Positions 8,665 through 18,561 of a stretch of 64,000 bases of DNA are shown here, in pieces. The notes below the pieces were generated by a model that saw only the letters and a list, made by a program, of their open reading frames with translations, ran no database searches and had not been told where the DNA came from. A program made the position numbers and the translations under genes. Numbering within the stretch: position 1 is the first letter of the stretch; each line of letters starts with the position of its first letter. This DNA is from CAZQKE01 sp964593865 (GTDB taxonomy: Bacteria > Chloroflexota > Anaerolineae > JAAYZQ01): NCBI GenBank assembly GCA_964593865.1, contig CAZQKE010000093.1, forward strand, positions 23,367-87,366. Direction: 5' to 3'.

Positions 8665-11600
8665 ATGCTTGAACTCGCTGCCAAAATTGAAAGGGAACTG
8701 GAAACCCTGACCGACAGGTATGACCGCCTGCTGCGCGGCCTGCCCGGCTACGCCGAGATGGAAGCAGAGCAACGGCGAGAAACGGCCCGCGACACCCTGC
8801 AGCTGGTTGTCCTCGGCCTGAAGAAGGGGGACCTTGCCCTTTTTGAACAAAGCGTTCATGCCACCGCCGCCAAGCGGATCGCCCAGGGCTTTGAAATTGA
8901 GGCCGTACAACAGGCCGTGGCCGCCCTGGCAGAAGTGCTTGAGCCGCTGTTGGAAAGCGTCGAAACGGCCAATTTCCTGTGGAAGGTGTTGATCCGGGTC
9001 AGCACCGGCCTTTCCGAAATGATGGTGGCAAAGGCCCGACGCGCCGAAGAGCGGTTCCGGCGGATGGCCGAAGTGACCCAGGATGGCATCACCATCTTGG
9101 AAAAGGGCCGGGTTGTGTACATCAACGACCGGCTAAGCGAGATCCTCGGCTACTCAAAAGAGGAACTGGCCAAGATGAACATCCTGGACATCGCCGCGGA
9201 GGAGGAACGGGACCGACTCCGCCGGGTCCTCCAGGCAATAGAAGAGGAAAGCCAATCTCTGGAAGAATTGGAATTTTGGGCCGTGCGCAAAGACGGCGCC
9301 CGCCGCTACCTGCGCACCCGCTACTTTCTGCAGCGGGCGCCACAAGGCGGCTACAACCTTTTCATCTTTATCTCCGATGCGACCGAACGGCGGCGATTGG
9401 AAGAGCAGGTCCACCGTTCGTTGCAACGCCGCACCCAAGAAGTGCACACTGCAACCGAGATCGCCCAAGAGATCGCCGCCGCCCCGGCCCTGGACGAGCT
9501 GTACCGCCGTGTCGTCACCCTGATCAAAGAGCGGTTCGGCTACTACCACGCCCAGATCTTCCGACACGATTCGCAACGGGGTGTCATGGCCGTCGTGGCA
9601 GGATACGGCGAGATCGGCGCCAAAATGAAAGCCGCCGGCCACCATCTGCCTTACGGCAAAGGGGTGGTGGGCACGGCCGCCGCCACGGGCGAGCCGATCC
9701 TGGCCAGCGATGTGCGCCGGGATCCCAATTGGGTTCCCCATCCCGACCTGCCCGACACCAAAGGCGAGTTGGCCGTGCCCATCAAACTGGGGAACCGCGT
9801 GCTGGGCGTCTTGGACGTGCAGAGCGACACCGCCGGTGCGCTTGACGAAGAAGACCTGATCATGCTCCTCGGCCTGGCAGGGCAGATCGCCACGGCCATC
9901 CAGAGCACCCAGGCAATGGAGGAAGCGGCCATCTTCCGCCGCTTTGTGGAAACCTCGGCCCAGGGCTTCGGCATGGCGACCCTGGAGGGCTGCATCACCT
10001 ACATAAACCCCACCCTGGCCCGCCTGCTGGGCGTGAACAAGCCGGAGAACGCCATCGGCCAGACCTTCACCTCCTTCTATCCCCCGGAGGTCCGACAACT
10101 GCTCCGGGAAGAAGTGATCCCGACCGTTATGGAGACCGGCCGGTGGAGCGGTGAGCTAACCCTCCTTTCGGCGCAAGGGCAACTCACCCCCACACTGGAG
10201 ACCTTCTTCCTCATCCGCGACGACCGAGGGGACCCTCTCTACCTGGCCGACATTGTCACCGACATCACCGAACGGAAGCGCACCGAAAGCGAAATGCAAG
10301 AAGCTTTGCGCGAATTGGAACGCCTTACCCGGACGATGAGCCGCGAGGGATGGGTTTCCTGGCGCGAGGCTACCGAGCGGCCCTCCGGCTACCTGTTTGA
10401 CCGAATCGAAGTTCGGGAAGCGGATGACCTGTGGCTGCCGGAGATCGCCCAGGCGGTGGAACAAAAAGCCCCTATCCGCCCCGGCCCGGAGATAAAGGCA
10501 GCTGCCGCCGTCGCACCGTTGACCGTCCGCGGCGAGATCATCGGCGCGATAGGGGTTTACGACGACCCGAAACACCCCCTTTCGCCCCAGGAGCTAGCCC
10601 TGGTCGAACAGGTTTCGGAGCAGGTGGCCCAAGCCCTGGAAAGTGCCCGCCTCTTTGAACAGGTCCAAGCCACCCTACGCGAAACGGAGGCTCTGTACCG
10701 GGCAGGCCGTCAGATCAATGCCGCGCAGAACCTGGACGACCTCCTGCTGCCGGTGCTGGATTACGTCCGTCCTATGATGGACGTGGACCGCTGCCTGATC
10801 GCCCTTTTGGAAAACCCGGACGCTCCGCCGGAGCATCGGCAGGTGGTGGTTGAAGCGGTTTGGGATAAAGAAGGGCAGGAAGCCGCCTCTTTGGGGCAGC
10901 GGTTCACCACCGAGCAGTTTCCCAGACTGGCGGAACTGGGGGCGGAAGACATGCTGGTCATCGCCGACGTAGCCACGTCGGAAGAAATTGACGAACCGAG
11001 CCGCGCTGCCCTTCAGCAGCAGGGCGTCGGTGCCGCCGTCATCATCCCCTTGGCCGTAGGCGATCTCCTGTTGGGCTGGCTACTGGTTGAGACTCTGGGC
11101 CGTCCCCATACCTTCCCCCGTCGACGGATCGCGGCCTTGCGTTCCCTGGCCGGACAGGTGGCGGTTGCCTTACAAAACCTGCGCCACCTGGAGGAGGTTC
11201 GGCTCCACGCCGAGGAACTGGCCGTCTTGAACGAGCTGGGCCGAGCGTTGACCGCCCGCCTCAGCGTTCGGGAAGTGTTGGAAGAAACCTACCGCCAGGC
11301 ATCCCGTTTGGTGGATACGACCAACTTTTTCGTGTCATTTTACCATCCCGAACGGCAAGAATTCACCGCCGCCCTGGCCAAGATCACCGAATCGGAAGCA
11401 GACAGGAAGATCACGGCCTGGTCGGCCGACGAAGGTTTTTCCGGCTACCTGCTCCGCCACCGCACCGGTCTGTTGCTTTCCGACCATGTGGAGGAACAGA
11501 TCCGAGAGATGGGCATCCACCGGGTAGGGAGCGTTCCCAAATCGTGGCTGGGCGTGCCCTTGATCGTCGGCGACCGGTTGTTGGGGACGATGGCCGTCGC

Positions 11601-11934
11601 CAGCTTCACCAAACCCGGCCTCTACACCGAACACGACCGTGAACTTTTGACCGCCATCGCCAACACCGCCGCCATCGCCATCCAAAACGCCCGTCTGTTG
11701 GAAGAAGCACAGGCCCGCGCCGAACGGGAACGGTTGGCCCGGACCATTACCGACCGGGTACGACGGAGTGCGGATCGGCAAGCCATTCTGCAGACCGCTT
11801 TGACAGAGCTAGGGCAGATGTTAGGCGTGTCCACGGCGGTTGTACGCCTGGGGACACCGGAACAACTGCTGCCCGAACATAGAATTCCAGAACACGAGGT
11901 GAACAATGGGCTACCGGATAAAGATGCGGGATGA
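8665..11934 (+). CDS. PAS/GAF sensor with RsbRD-like N-terminus
   Basis: A 1089-aa soluble protein. The N-terminal ~120 residues are helical and resemble the RsbT co-antagonist RsbRD N-terminal domain, a sensor module of stressosome proteins (weak, by eye). They are followed by PAS (about 122-245, ending in the usual DATERRRLEEQ), GAF (about 255-410), a second PAS (about 415-540, ending DITERKR), the divergent GAF-like module with DLWLPEI (about 550-665), two more GAF domains (about 672-835 and 845-1015) and the shared tail (1020-1089). The start is one base after the previous stop. Again no output domain is present, so signalling must be by contact with a partner such as the kinase at 22724. 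Confidence 0.83.
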   Translation: MLELAAKIERELETLTDRYDRLLRGLPGYAEMEAEQRRETARDTLQLVVLGLKKGDLALFEQSVHATAAKRIAQGFEIEAVQQAVAALAEVLEPLLESVETANFLWKVLIRVSTGLSEMMVAKARRAEERFRRMAEVTQDGITILEKGRVVYINDRLSEILGYSKEELAKMNILDIAAEEERDRLRRVLQAIEEESQSLEELEFWAVRKDGARRYLRTRYFLQRAPQGGYNLFIFISDATERRRLEEQVHRSLQRRTQEVHTATEIAQEIAAAPALDELYRRVVTLIKERFGYYHAQIFRHDSQRGVMAVVAGYGEIGAKMKAAGHHLPYGKGVVGTAAATGEPILASDVRRDPNWVPHPDLPDTKGELAVPIKLGNRVLGVLDVQSDTAGALDEEDLIMLLGLAGQIATAIQSTQAMEEAAIFRRFVETSAQGFGMATLEGCITYINPTLARLLGVNKPENAIGQTFTSFYPPEVRQLLREEVIPTVMETGRWSGELTLLSAQGQLTPTLETFFLIRDDRGDPLYLADIVTDITERKRTESEMQEALRELERLTRTMSREGWVSWREATERPSGYLFDRIEVREADDLWLPEIAQAVEQKAPIRPGPEIKAAAAVAPLTVRGEIIGAIGVYDDPKHPLSPQELALVEQVSEQVAQALESARLFEQVQATLRETEALYRAGRQINAAQNLDDLLLPVLDYVRPMMDVDRCLIALLENPDAPPEHRQVVVEAVWDKEGQEAASLGQRFTTEQFPRLAELGAEDMLVIADVATSEEIDEPSRAALQQQGVGAAVIIPLAVGDLLLGWLLVETLGRPHTFPRRRIAALRSLAGQVAVALQNLRHLEEVRLHAEELAVLNELGRALTARLSVREVLEETYRQASRLVDTTNFFVSFYHPERQEFTAALAKITESEADRKITAWSADEGFSGYLLRHRTGLLLSDHVEEQIREMGIHRVGSVPKSWLGVPLIVGDRLLGTMAVASFTKPGLYTEHDRELLTAIANTAAIAIQNARLLEEAQARAERERLARTITDRVRRSADRQAILQTALTELGQMLGVSTAVVRLGTPEQLLPEHRIPEHEVNNGLPDKDAG

Positions 11935-12274
11935 CGGGATCCTCCACACTTCCTTCCACGGCGACGTCACCACCGAGGAAATGGAAGCATTCCGTCGGGA
12001 ATTTTTGGTCTATCTGAACGCGGCGACCGAGGAAGAACCTTTGCTGGTTATTTCCGAATCCCCCGGCCTGACCAAGTTCAGTGCGGGAGCACGCCGTATT
12101 CTGGTCGAGCTGCAAAGATCTCCCCGGTTGGGAAATAGCGCGGTAGTAGGGGCCAGTCGGTACTCTCGTGTGCTGACAACCTTTGTCCTCAAGGCCACAG
12201 GCCGCAACAACATCCGCTTCTTTGACACCATTGAGGAAGCTGCGGCTTGGCTGAAGGAGGGAAAGCAGGAGTGA
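11906..12274 (+). CDS. SpoIIAA/STAS-like small protein
   Basis: A 122-aa protein of the SpoIIAA-like (STAS/SEC14-type) kind: alternating strands and helices with MGYRIKMRDDGILHTSFHGDVT at the start (judged across 22 residues at 11906-11971) and a central helix around residues 50-70. The assignment is by overall pattern and is moderate. STAS domains of anti-anti-sigma type bind switch kinases or small molecules. The gene overlaps the end of the upstream PAS/GAF gene by 29 bases, with its own ribosome site (GAGGTG) inside that gene, so expression is tied to it. The upstream protein has an RsbRD-like N-terminus, and pairing of such modules with a STAS protein recalls stressosome partners. This link is speculative. 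Confidence 0.6.
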   Translation: MGYRIKMRDDGILHTSFHGDVTTEEMEAFRREFLVYLNAATEEEPLLVISESPGLTKFSAGARRILVELQRSPRLGNSAVVGASRYSRVLTTFVLKATGRNNIRFFDTIEEAAAWLKEGKQE

Positions 12275-12528
12275 ATAGGAAGCTTTCATCGGGATCTTGA
12301 ACCCGTAGAAGGCCAAGTGCAGCGTTGTAGGCCGGAAGATTGCAGATTCTGCCTATCGCGCCGAGTAGGATGAATGCACCGCCACCGATCCACGCCCATC
12401 GTAGAGACGCCGAGAGGGCGGAGAACGCCGCGTAGAATCAACCGCCTCCCGGCAGTCCCTGCAGGGCGAGACCCGTAAAGGCACCCGTCCTACGGCGCAA
12501 CACTTGCGGTCTTTTCGGAGTAGCAGGT
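12275..12528 (+). other. 254-base gap, degenerate repeat, no gene seen
   Basis: No open frame with a ribosome site, no clear promoter and no terminator is seen. The stretch at about 12401-12425 (GAGACGCCGAGAGGGCGGAG) nearly matches one at 41497-41515, and GAATGCACC occurs in both gaps. Both therefore probably hold worn copies of a dispersed repeat related to family A. Confidence 0.4.
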
Positions 12529-15500
12529 ATGAGCGAGATCACCTTGCAAGAATACCAAGAGATGGTCCGGCAACAGGGCCAAGCACTCCTGGACATCATC
12601 CAATCGGTCGCCCTGGGTGACCTGGATGTCCAGGTGGAAGTTCCCGAAGGGGTTGAGATCCTTTCCGACCTGGCAATCGGCCTGGAGATGATGATCGACG
12701 ACCTGCGGGATCTGCTCGCCGAGCAGGAACGCACGCGGCAGCAACTCCAGGCTGCCCTGGATGAGGTCCTGGCCATCCAGCAGCGCTACCTGCGTCGGGA
12801 ATGGACGGACTATCTCCAACCCCCGGAGGAGATCAAGGGCTATATCCATTCGGCAGAACGCGAAGGCCCGACCGACGACGCCTGGCTGCCGGCCATGTCT
12901 ACGGCGGTGCAACGGGCGGAAACCGTCCTGCAGCGCAAAGAGGACGGCGGCGTGACGCTGGCCGTGCCCATCCAGCTGTACGGCCAGATCATCGGCGTCA
13001 TCGGCTTTGACCGCCCGGACGGCCAACCCTGGAGTCGACAGGAGATCGCCACCGTCGAATCCATCGTCGAACAGGTGGGCTGGGCGTTGGAAAACCAACG
13101 CCTCTTTGACCAGGAGCAGCAGGCACATCGGCAGCTGCGCCTGCGCGTCAACGAGATGACCTGCCTAAACGACATCGGCCGCAAGATAGACGAAAGGCCC
13201 CCCGTGGACGAATTCTTGGAATGGGTGGCTCAACGCATCCCGGCGGCCATGCAATTTCCCGATCTGGCCCTGGCCGCGATCCGCCTCGGTGATGACACCT
13301 ACGGCGACGCCCAGGCATTCAACTTGCCCCGACAGATCGTGCAGAATTTCCGCGTCGGCGAGCAGCCCGGTCAAGTATGCATCGCCTACCGGGAGGAGCG
13401 GGACTTTCTTGACGAAGAAAGTGCCCTGCTGGGTGACATCGCCCGGCGGGTAGGCGGCTACTTGGAAAACGTCCGCCTCCTGGAGGAAACCCGCACCGCC
13501 CTCAACGAAACCCAGACCCTGTTCCGCATCGCCCGCGGATTGGCCCAAGCCCAAAGCCAGCAGGAGATGTTTGAGCTGGTCCTGACCGAATGCCTCGGTG
13601 CCTTAGGGTTGCCGCAAGGTGGGGTAATGACTCTAGACCCCGGCGGTCAGTACGGAATCCTGCAGGCCCTAATGCAGGAAGGCCGCTTGGTCGAGGCAGG
13701 AATGCGCATCCCCATAGCAGACAACCTGCCCACGATACGCGCCCTGGAGACCAAAGAACCGGTAGTCGTCCGCGATGCATATACCGATGAACTGACCGCC
13801 CAAAGCCGTGACTTGGTGGATCAGCTAGGCTATCGCTCCTTGCTCCTGGTCCCCATCATCGTGCGGGGCGAAGCCATCGGCCTCCTGGGCGCCGATTCGG
13901 TTGACGAAATCCACGAATTCACCGAACGGGAAATCGATCTGGTGCGGGCTGCAGCCGATCAGCTGGGCATTGCCATAGAGCACCAGCGTCTGCTAGAGGA
14001 AACCCGCGCCGCCTTGGCAGAGGCTCAAGCCCTTCACAAAGCCGGGGAGCGGATCGCCCAAGCGAGCACGGTAGAGGAAGTCGCCGAGGCCGTGACCCTG
14101 GAAGCCGGACGGTTGGGAGTTCCCCTGGCCCGCTTTATCCTGGCCGAACCGTGGGGCGAACGGCGACCGACCTCCTTCCGCGTGATCGCCGCCTGGAACA
14201 AAGAAGAACAGACGGCAAAGATCAACCCGCCGGGAACGGTGTTGCCTGCCGGGGCAACATCTTTCTTGGCCGATCTGCTCCTGGGCCGCCGGTCAGCATC
14301 GCCCATTTACACTCTGGATGGTTCCGATCTGCCGCCGATCATTCGTCGGTTCCTCGCATCCGCCAAGATGCGGGCCGTTCATTACATGCCGATCCGCCTG
14401 GCCGAACAACCGGTGGGCATCATCGCCCTGGCCCAGACACGGTTGGAAGCCTTTGACGAGCGGACCGTCAACTATTTGCGGACACTGCTCATTCAAGTCG
14501 CCTTTGCCGTTGAAAACCGGCGTCTCTTTGAGCAGACTCGGCAAACGTTGGCCGACACGGAGGCGTTGTACCAGACCGGTCGCCTTGTCAACGCAGCCCA
14601 AAGCGTAGACGAGGTGCTGGACGCCCTGTTGGATTACACCCTCCGCCTTGATGTGGATCGCTGCTTGATCACCTTATTGGAAGAACCGGACGCTGCACCT
14701 GCCGAGCGCGTGGTGGTCGTCCAAGCGGTTTGGGATCGGGCAGGGCAAGAGGAAAGATTCCGGGGCAATCGCTTTACGACGGAGCACTTCCCGGCCATAG
14801 GTGTCCTGAAGCCGGATCAATCCCTGATCGTGACCGACATGGCAACAGAAGAGAAGATAGACGAGCAAACACGGGCGACCTTTCGGCGTCTGGGGGTAGG
14901 GGCAGCCGCCATCATCCCCATTTCCGTCGGCGAACGGCTTCTTGGTTGGTTCCTGGCCGAAACAATCGGGCGACCACGTACCTTTGCGGCACGGGAGATC
15001 GAAGCCCTGCAATCCCTGATCGGTCAAGCCGCAGTGGCGATCCAAAGCATACGGCACCTGCAAGAAGCTCAGGCCCGCGCCGAAGAGTTGACCGTCCTCA
15101 ACGAGCTGGGGCAGGCGCTGGCCGTCCGCCAGGATGTGACATCTATCGTCGAGAACCTGTACACCTACACCTCCCGTCTCATGGAGCTGACCAGCTTCTA
15201 CGTAGCCCTCTACGACGAGCAGCAAGACGTAGTCTCCTTCCCCTTGTACATTGAGCGCGGCGAAAGGCACGATGTACCTTCTCGGCAGGGGGCAGCAGGC
15301 CTGACCGAGTACGTCATCCGCACCAAAGAGCCGCTCCTGCTGACCGACAACGTGGAACAACGCCTCAAAGAGAAAGGCATCCAAAGCATTGGCGCCATGG
15401 CCCAATCCTGGCTGGGCGTGCCGATCCTGCTGGGCGACCGTGTTCTGGGAATGATAGCCGTCCAGAGCTACGAGACCCCTCGCCTCTACGGCGAACGCCA

Positions 15501-16689
15501 GCGCGATCTGCTGATGGCTGCCGCCAGCCACGCAGCCATTGCCATTGAGAATAGCTACCTGTTTGCAGAAGCCCAAGAACGCGCCCACCGCGAGCAAATC
15601 TTGCGCGAGACGGTAACCACCATCAACGCCAGCGACGACCTGATCGCCGGTCTGCCCGCCATCACCCGTCACCTGCGCCGCCTGTACCCGATAGACATTC
15701 TCTCCCTCACCCTGTATACGCCCGGCGAAGCCGAATACACCCTCTTTGCCCTGGATGTGGAAGCCGGTGGAGAACATTTTGTGCAAGAAGGAGCGCGTCT
15801 ACCGCTCAACAACACGGCCCCCGGCTGGGTTATCACCCACAACAAAGTCTGGCTGGATACCGACCTCCCCCACCATCAAAGGTTCCGGGAGGACGCTCAG
15901 CTGATCGCAGAGGGGGTAAAATCGCGCGTGATCCTCCCGCTCCGAGTCGGCAGCCAGGTGATCGGCACCCTGAACCTGGGCAGCGGTCGGCCCGCCGCCT
16001 TCCACGAAGACGACCTCCCACCCCTGCACCAGATCGCCGACCAAATGGCTTTGGCCCTGGAACGCGCCCGCCTGTTGGAGGAAACCCGCACCGCCCTGGC
16101 CGAAGCCGAAGAAGCCCACCGCGCTTACCTGCGCAAGAGCTGGCAAGAACACCTGCAACAGCAAGAAATGCTGGCCCGTAGCGGCTTTTTGTACGACCGC
16201 GCCCAGGAAGAACCGTCCGCCGGGCTTGTAGCCGTACCCGATCTGTGGCGACCGGAGATGGAAAAGGCCGTGCATTCCGGCGCGCCGGCAGTCGTCCGTG
16301 AAGAGGATGAGGAAGCAGAACGGGTAGCCCTAGCCATCCCGATCCGTGTGCGCGGGCAGACCATCGGCGTCCTGGGGGTCGAAGCCCCCGACGCAGAACG
16401 CCGCTGGACGGAGGACGACCTGGCCCTTGTCGAAGCGGTAAGCGATCAGCTAGGCCAAACTTTGGAAAGCGCGCGTCTCTTTGCCGATGCCCAGCGACGT
16501 GCCGAACGCGAGCGGTTGATCGGTGAGATCACGGCCCGCATCCGTGCCTCAACCGATATGCGCGACATCGTCAGAACAACGGCGACCGAGCTGGGACGCA
16601 CCCTGGGTACGGCGCGGGTGCTGGTCCGCGTCGGCCTCACAGAAACGCAAGAAGAAGCGGACCGATCCCCGGCTCACCGCCAAGAATGA
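12529..16689 (+). CDS. 1386-aa soluble HAMP-like / multi-GAF sensor
   Basis: The largest sensor of the cluster. Residues about 22-65 look like a HAMP domain (VALGDLDVQVEVPEGVEI) although no membrane segment precedes it. About eight GAF or GAF-like modules follow: a divergent one (about 85-200, with YLRREWTDYL), then starts near MTCLNDIGRKI, LFRIARGLAQ, LHKAGERIAQ, LYQTGRLVNA, LNELGQALAV and LRETVTTINA, and a second divergent module with YLRKSWQEHL and DLWRPEMEKA near the end. The C-terminal tail (about 1330-1386) is the shared one. No enzymatic output is visible. A 254-base gap precedes it, so it may start a new transcript, but no convincing promoter was found. Confidence 0.83.
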   Translation: MSEITLQEYQEMVRQQGQALLDIIQSVALGDLDVQVEVPEGVEILSDLAIGLEMMIDDLRDLLAEQERTRQQLQAALDEVLAIQQRYLRREWTDYLQPPEEIKGYIHSAEREGPTDDAWLPAMSTAVQRAETVLQRKEDGGVTLAVPIQLYGQIIGVIGFDRPDGQPWSRQEIATVESIVEQVGWALENQRLFDQEQQAHRQLRLRVNEMTCLNDIGRKIDERPPVDEFLEWVAQRIPAAMQFPDLALAAIRLGDDTYGDAQAFNLPRQIVQNFRVGEQPGQVCIAYREERDFLDEESALLGDIARRVGGYLENVRLLEETRTALNETQTLFRIARGLAQAQSQQEMFELVLTECLGALGLPQGGVMTLDPGGQYGILQALMQEGRLVEAGMRIPIADNLPTIRALETKEPVVVRDAYTDELTAQSRDLVDQLGYRSLLLVPIIVRGEAIGLLGADSVDEIHEFTEREIDLVRAAADQLGIAIEHQRLLEETRAALAEAQALHKAGERIAQASTVEEVAEAVTLEAGRLGVPLARFILAEPWGERRPTSFRVIAAWNKEEQTAKINPPGTVLPAGATSFLADLLLGRRSASPIYTLDGSDLPPIIRRFLASAKMRAVHYMPIRLAEQPVGIIALAQTRLEAFDERTVNYLRTLLIQVAFAVENRRLFEQTRQTLADTEALYQTGRLVNAAQSVDEVLDALLDYTLRLDVDRCLITLLEEPDAAPAERVVVVQAVWDRAGQEERFRGNRFTTEHFPAIGVLKPDQSLIVTDMATEEKIDEQTRATFRRLGVGAAAIIPISVGERLLGWFLAETIGRPRTFAAREIEALQSLIGQAAVAIQSIRHLQEAQARAEELTVLNELGQALAVRQDVTSIVENLYTYTSRLMELTSFYVALYDEQQDVVSFPLYIERGERHDVPSRQGAAGLTEYVIRTKEPLLLTDNVEQRLKEKGIQSIGAMAQSWLGVPILLGDRVLGMIAVQSYETPRLYGERQRDLLMAAASHAAIAIENSYLFAEAQERAHREQILRETVTTINASDDLIAGLPAITRHLRRLYPIDILSLTLYTPGEAEYTLFALDVEAGGEHFVQEGARLPLNNTAPGWVITHNKVWLDTDLPHHQRFREDAQLIAEGVKSRVILPLRVGSQVIGTLNLGSGRPAAFHEDDLPPLHQIADQMALALERARLLEETRTALAEAEEAHRAYLRKSWQEHLQQQEMLARSGFLYDRAQEEPSAGLVAVPDLWRPEMEKAVHSGAPAVVREEDEEAERVALAIPIRVRGQTIGVLGVEAPDAERRWTEDDLALVEAVSDQLGQTLESARLFADAQRRAERERLIGEITARIRASTDMRDIVRTTATELGRTLGTARVLVRVGLTETQEEADRSPAHRQE

Positions 16690-16830
16690 AAATTCCCGGC
16701 GGCTTGCGCCGGGGGCGGTAGCGACTCAAGTCGCTCCTTTCGGGCCTGCGGCCGGGCGTCCGCCCACGCAGGCGGTCGGTCGGCCAACGGCCCGCCAGGT
16801 ACGGTTTCAACCGCTATTTTTGAGGAAATG
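16690..16830 (+). repeat. Dispersed repeat family B, copy 1
   Basis: A chain of short palindromes fills the gap after the 1386-aa sensor. It contains CCCGGCGGCTTGCGCCGGG, the perfect palindrome AGCGACT-CA-AGTCGCT (16720-16735), GGGCCTGCGGCC, and at the end CGGT-TTCA-ACCG (16802-16813) followed by ATTTTT, which could terminate transcription weakly. Blocks of the same sequence recur at 18306-18385, 36465-36575 and, reversed, at 49870-50060. No protein is encoded. Confidence 0.65.
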
Positions 16831-16881
16831 GCGCAAGCAGAGCGCGGATGAGATTTGCCCTGGGGCAGAAGGTAGAAAGCC

Positions 16882-18291
16882 ATGAACAATCGGAACAGAT
16901 CTACGGTCAACCGTGTAAAAAACACCCTTTCCCGCCCGGCGCGGGCCACAAATTGCACCCCGCTGCGCCGGATTGTGGCCCGGCACGGGCTTGTCGCACA
17001 ACCTTCCAAACCTGCAAGAGTACGAACCACATGCCTGCGCTTGGCGGTTACCCTGGCCTTGTCGGCACTTCTGTTGCTGACCGCTTGCTCCATCGGCCCA
17101 ACATCGCCCCGCATAGTGCGTGTCGGGGCCGTCTATCCCCTCGGCGGCAGCTTGGCCGCCACCGGGACCGACATCCGGCAAGGGGCCAACCTGGCCCTGG
17201 AGATCATCAACAACCATTATGAGCTAGACCTGCCCCTGGCCGCAGACACGGGTTTATCCAACCTCAAAGGAGCGAAACTGGAAATCGTGTGGGCCGACCA
17301 CGGCGGCGATCCGGCCCGTGGAGCCGCCCAGGCAGAACGTCTGTTGCAGGAAGAGGACGTAGTCGCCCTGCTGGGAAGTTACAACAGCAGCGTCACCGCC
17401 CAGGCCAGCCAGGTGGCGGAAGCGGCCGGAGTCCCATTTGTCAACGCCACGTCCACATCCCCCTTGCTCATCGACCGGGGCTTCCGCTGGTTCTTCCGCA
17501 CCACGGCAGACGACACCATCTTTGTCCGCGACTGCTTCGATTTTTTGGCCGATGTGGAAGATCGGTACGGCGAGTCGATAGATTCCATTGCCCTAGTCTA
17601 TGAAAACAGCCTCTTTGGCACCAGCGTTTCCCGACTGGAGATGGAACACGCCCAGGCGGCAGGGATCCCCGTCGTCGCCGACATCCCCTATTCGGCCCAA
17701 ACAACGGATGTGACCGATGAGGTCCGGCGGGTAATGGATTCCCGTGCCGACTTGGTGATGCACGCCTCCTACAGCAAGGACGCCATCCTGTTCATGCAGA
17801 CCTACAAAGAGCTCGGCTATCGCCCCAAGGCCATCTTAGCCATGGATGCCGGGTTCATCAGCCCGGCCTTTGTAGAGACGTTGGGTGCAGACGCCAACTA
17901 TATCCTGAGCCGAGAAGCATGGGCCAGGGACCTGGGGGAATCTCGGCCCATGCTCTGGCAGATCAATGCTCTGTACCAACAAAAATACGGAACCGATATG
18001 ACCGGCAACTCGGCACGGGTGTTCACCGCCGTCCTGATCCTGGCCGACGCCATCAACCGGGCCGGTTCAACAGAACCGGAAGCGATCCGCGAGGCCCTGC
18101 TGGCAACCGACATCCCACCGGAACGGCTGATCATGCCCTGGGACGGCGTACGCTTTGACCCGGCCACGGGGCAAAACGTGTTGGCGCAGGGGATCATCGT
18201 GCAGGTTCAGGAGGAGAAATATTACACCGTCTGGCCCTGGGAGGTGGCCAGCCACGATCTGATTTGGCCCATGCCCGATTGGGGCCGCTGA
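16882..18291 (+). CDS. Branched-chain-amino-acid-type (LivJ) binding lipoprotein
   Basis: A 469-aa periplasmic-binding protein of the Leu/Ile/Val (type I, Peripla_BP_6) family. After the hydrophobic segment (about 52-66) a lipobox LLTAC puts the lipidated Cys at residue 69. The mature part begins VRVGAVYPLGGSLAATGTDI, typical of LivJ, and continues through LLGSYNSSVTAQASQVAE and DIPYSAQTTDV. The chosen ATG has AGAAGG upstream; it gives an unusually long n-region of about 50 residues, so a later GTG (16975) or TTG is possible. No LivH/M/G/F transport genes are nearby. The neighbours are membrane receptors, so the protein may present a ligand to a sensor such as the one at 18562 instead of feeding a transporter. 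Confidence 0.85.
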   Translation: MNNRNRSTVNRVKNTLSRPARATNCTPLRRIVARHGLVAQPSKPARVRTTCLRLAVTLALSALLLLTACSIGPTSPRIVRVGAVYPLGGSLAATGTDIRQGANLALEIINNHYELDLPLAADTGLSNLKGAKLEIVWADHGGDPARGAAQAERLLQEEDVVALLGSYNSSVTAQASQVAEAAGVPFVNATSTSPLLIDRGFRWFFRTTADDTIFVRDCFDFLADVEDRYGESIDSIALVYENSLFGTSVSRLEMEHAQAAGIPVVADIPYSAQTTDVTDEVRRVMDSRADLVMHASYSKDAILFMQTYKELGYRPKAILAMDAGFISPAFVETLGADANYILSREAWARDLGESRPMLWQINALYQQKYGTDMTGNSARVFTAVLILADAINRAGSTEPEAIREALLATDIPPERLIMPWDGVRFDPATGQNVLAQGIIVQVQEEKYYTVWPWEVASHDLIWPMPDWGR

Positions 18292-18305
18292 AGGATGAGG
18301 GTGAA

Positions 18306-18385
18306 CAAGCCCCCGGCTCGCGCCGAGGGCGGTGGCGACTCAAGTCGCTCCTTTTGGGCCTGCGGCCGGGCGTATTCGTGCATTT
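18306..18385 (+). repeat. Dispersed repeat family B, copy 2 (short)
   Basis: Begins just after the binding-protein gene. It shares with copy 1 the run GGCGGTGGCGACTCAAGTCG and then CTCCTTTTGGGCCTGCGGCC, including the GCGACT-CA-AGTCGC palindrome, but lacks the terminal hairpin with a T run. A family A repeat follows directly. Confidence 0.6.
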
Positions 18386-18420
18386 GTGTATTCGCGTCCG
18401 CTTCGTGGACGGCCCGTTTT

Positions 18421-18540
18421 GGCGGTTCCGGAGATTTGAACCGCAAAGGCGCAAAGGAAAGAAGAAAAAGTAAGAAAACCTTCGCGCCCTTAGCGTCTTG
18501 GCGGTTCCAAGATTTGAACCGCAAGGGCGAAGAGAAGTTG
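18421..18540 (+). repeat. Dispersed palindromic repeat family A, copy 1
   Basis: GAACCGCAAAGGCGCAAAGG, then an A-rich spacer (about 18456-18478), then CCTTCGCGCCCTTAGCGTCT and TGGCGGTTC. The outer arms are inverted relative to each other, so a transcript would fold into a long imperfect hairpin with an A-rich loop. A partial second unit follows (to about 18540). The same element occurs at 29840-30070 and 62976-63050. Confidence 0.7.
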
Positions 18541-18561
18541 GGAGTTTAGAGGAAGGCGAAC

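Noticed and set aside
16882..18291. Part of a complete ABC amino-acid transporter
   Set aside because: No permease or ATPase gene is present on either side within the window.
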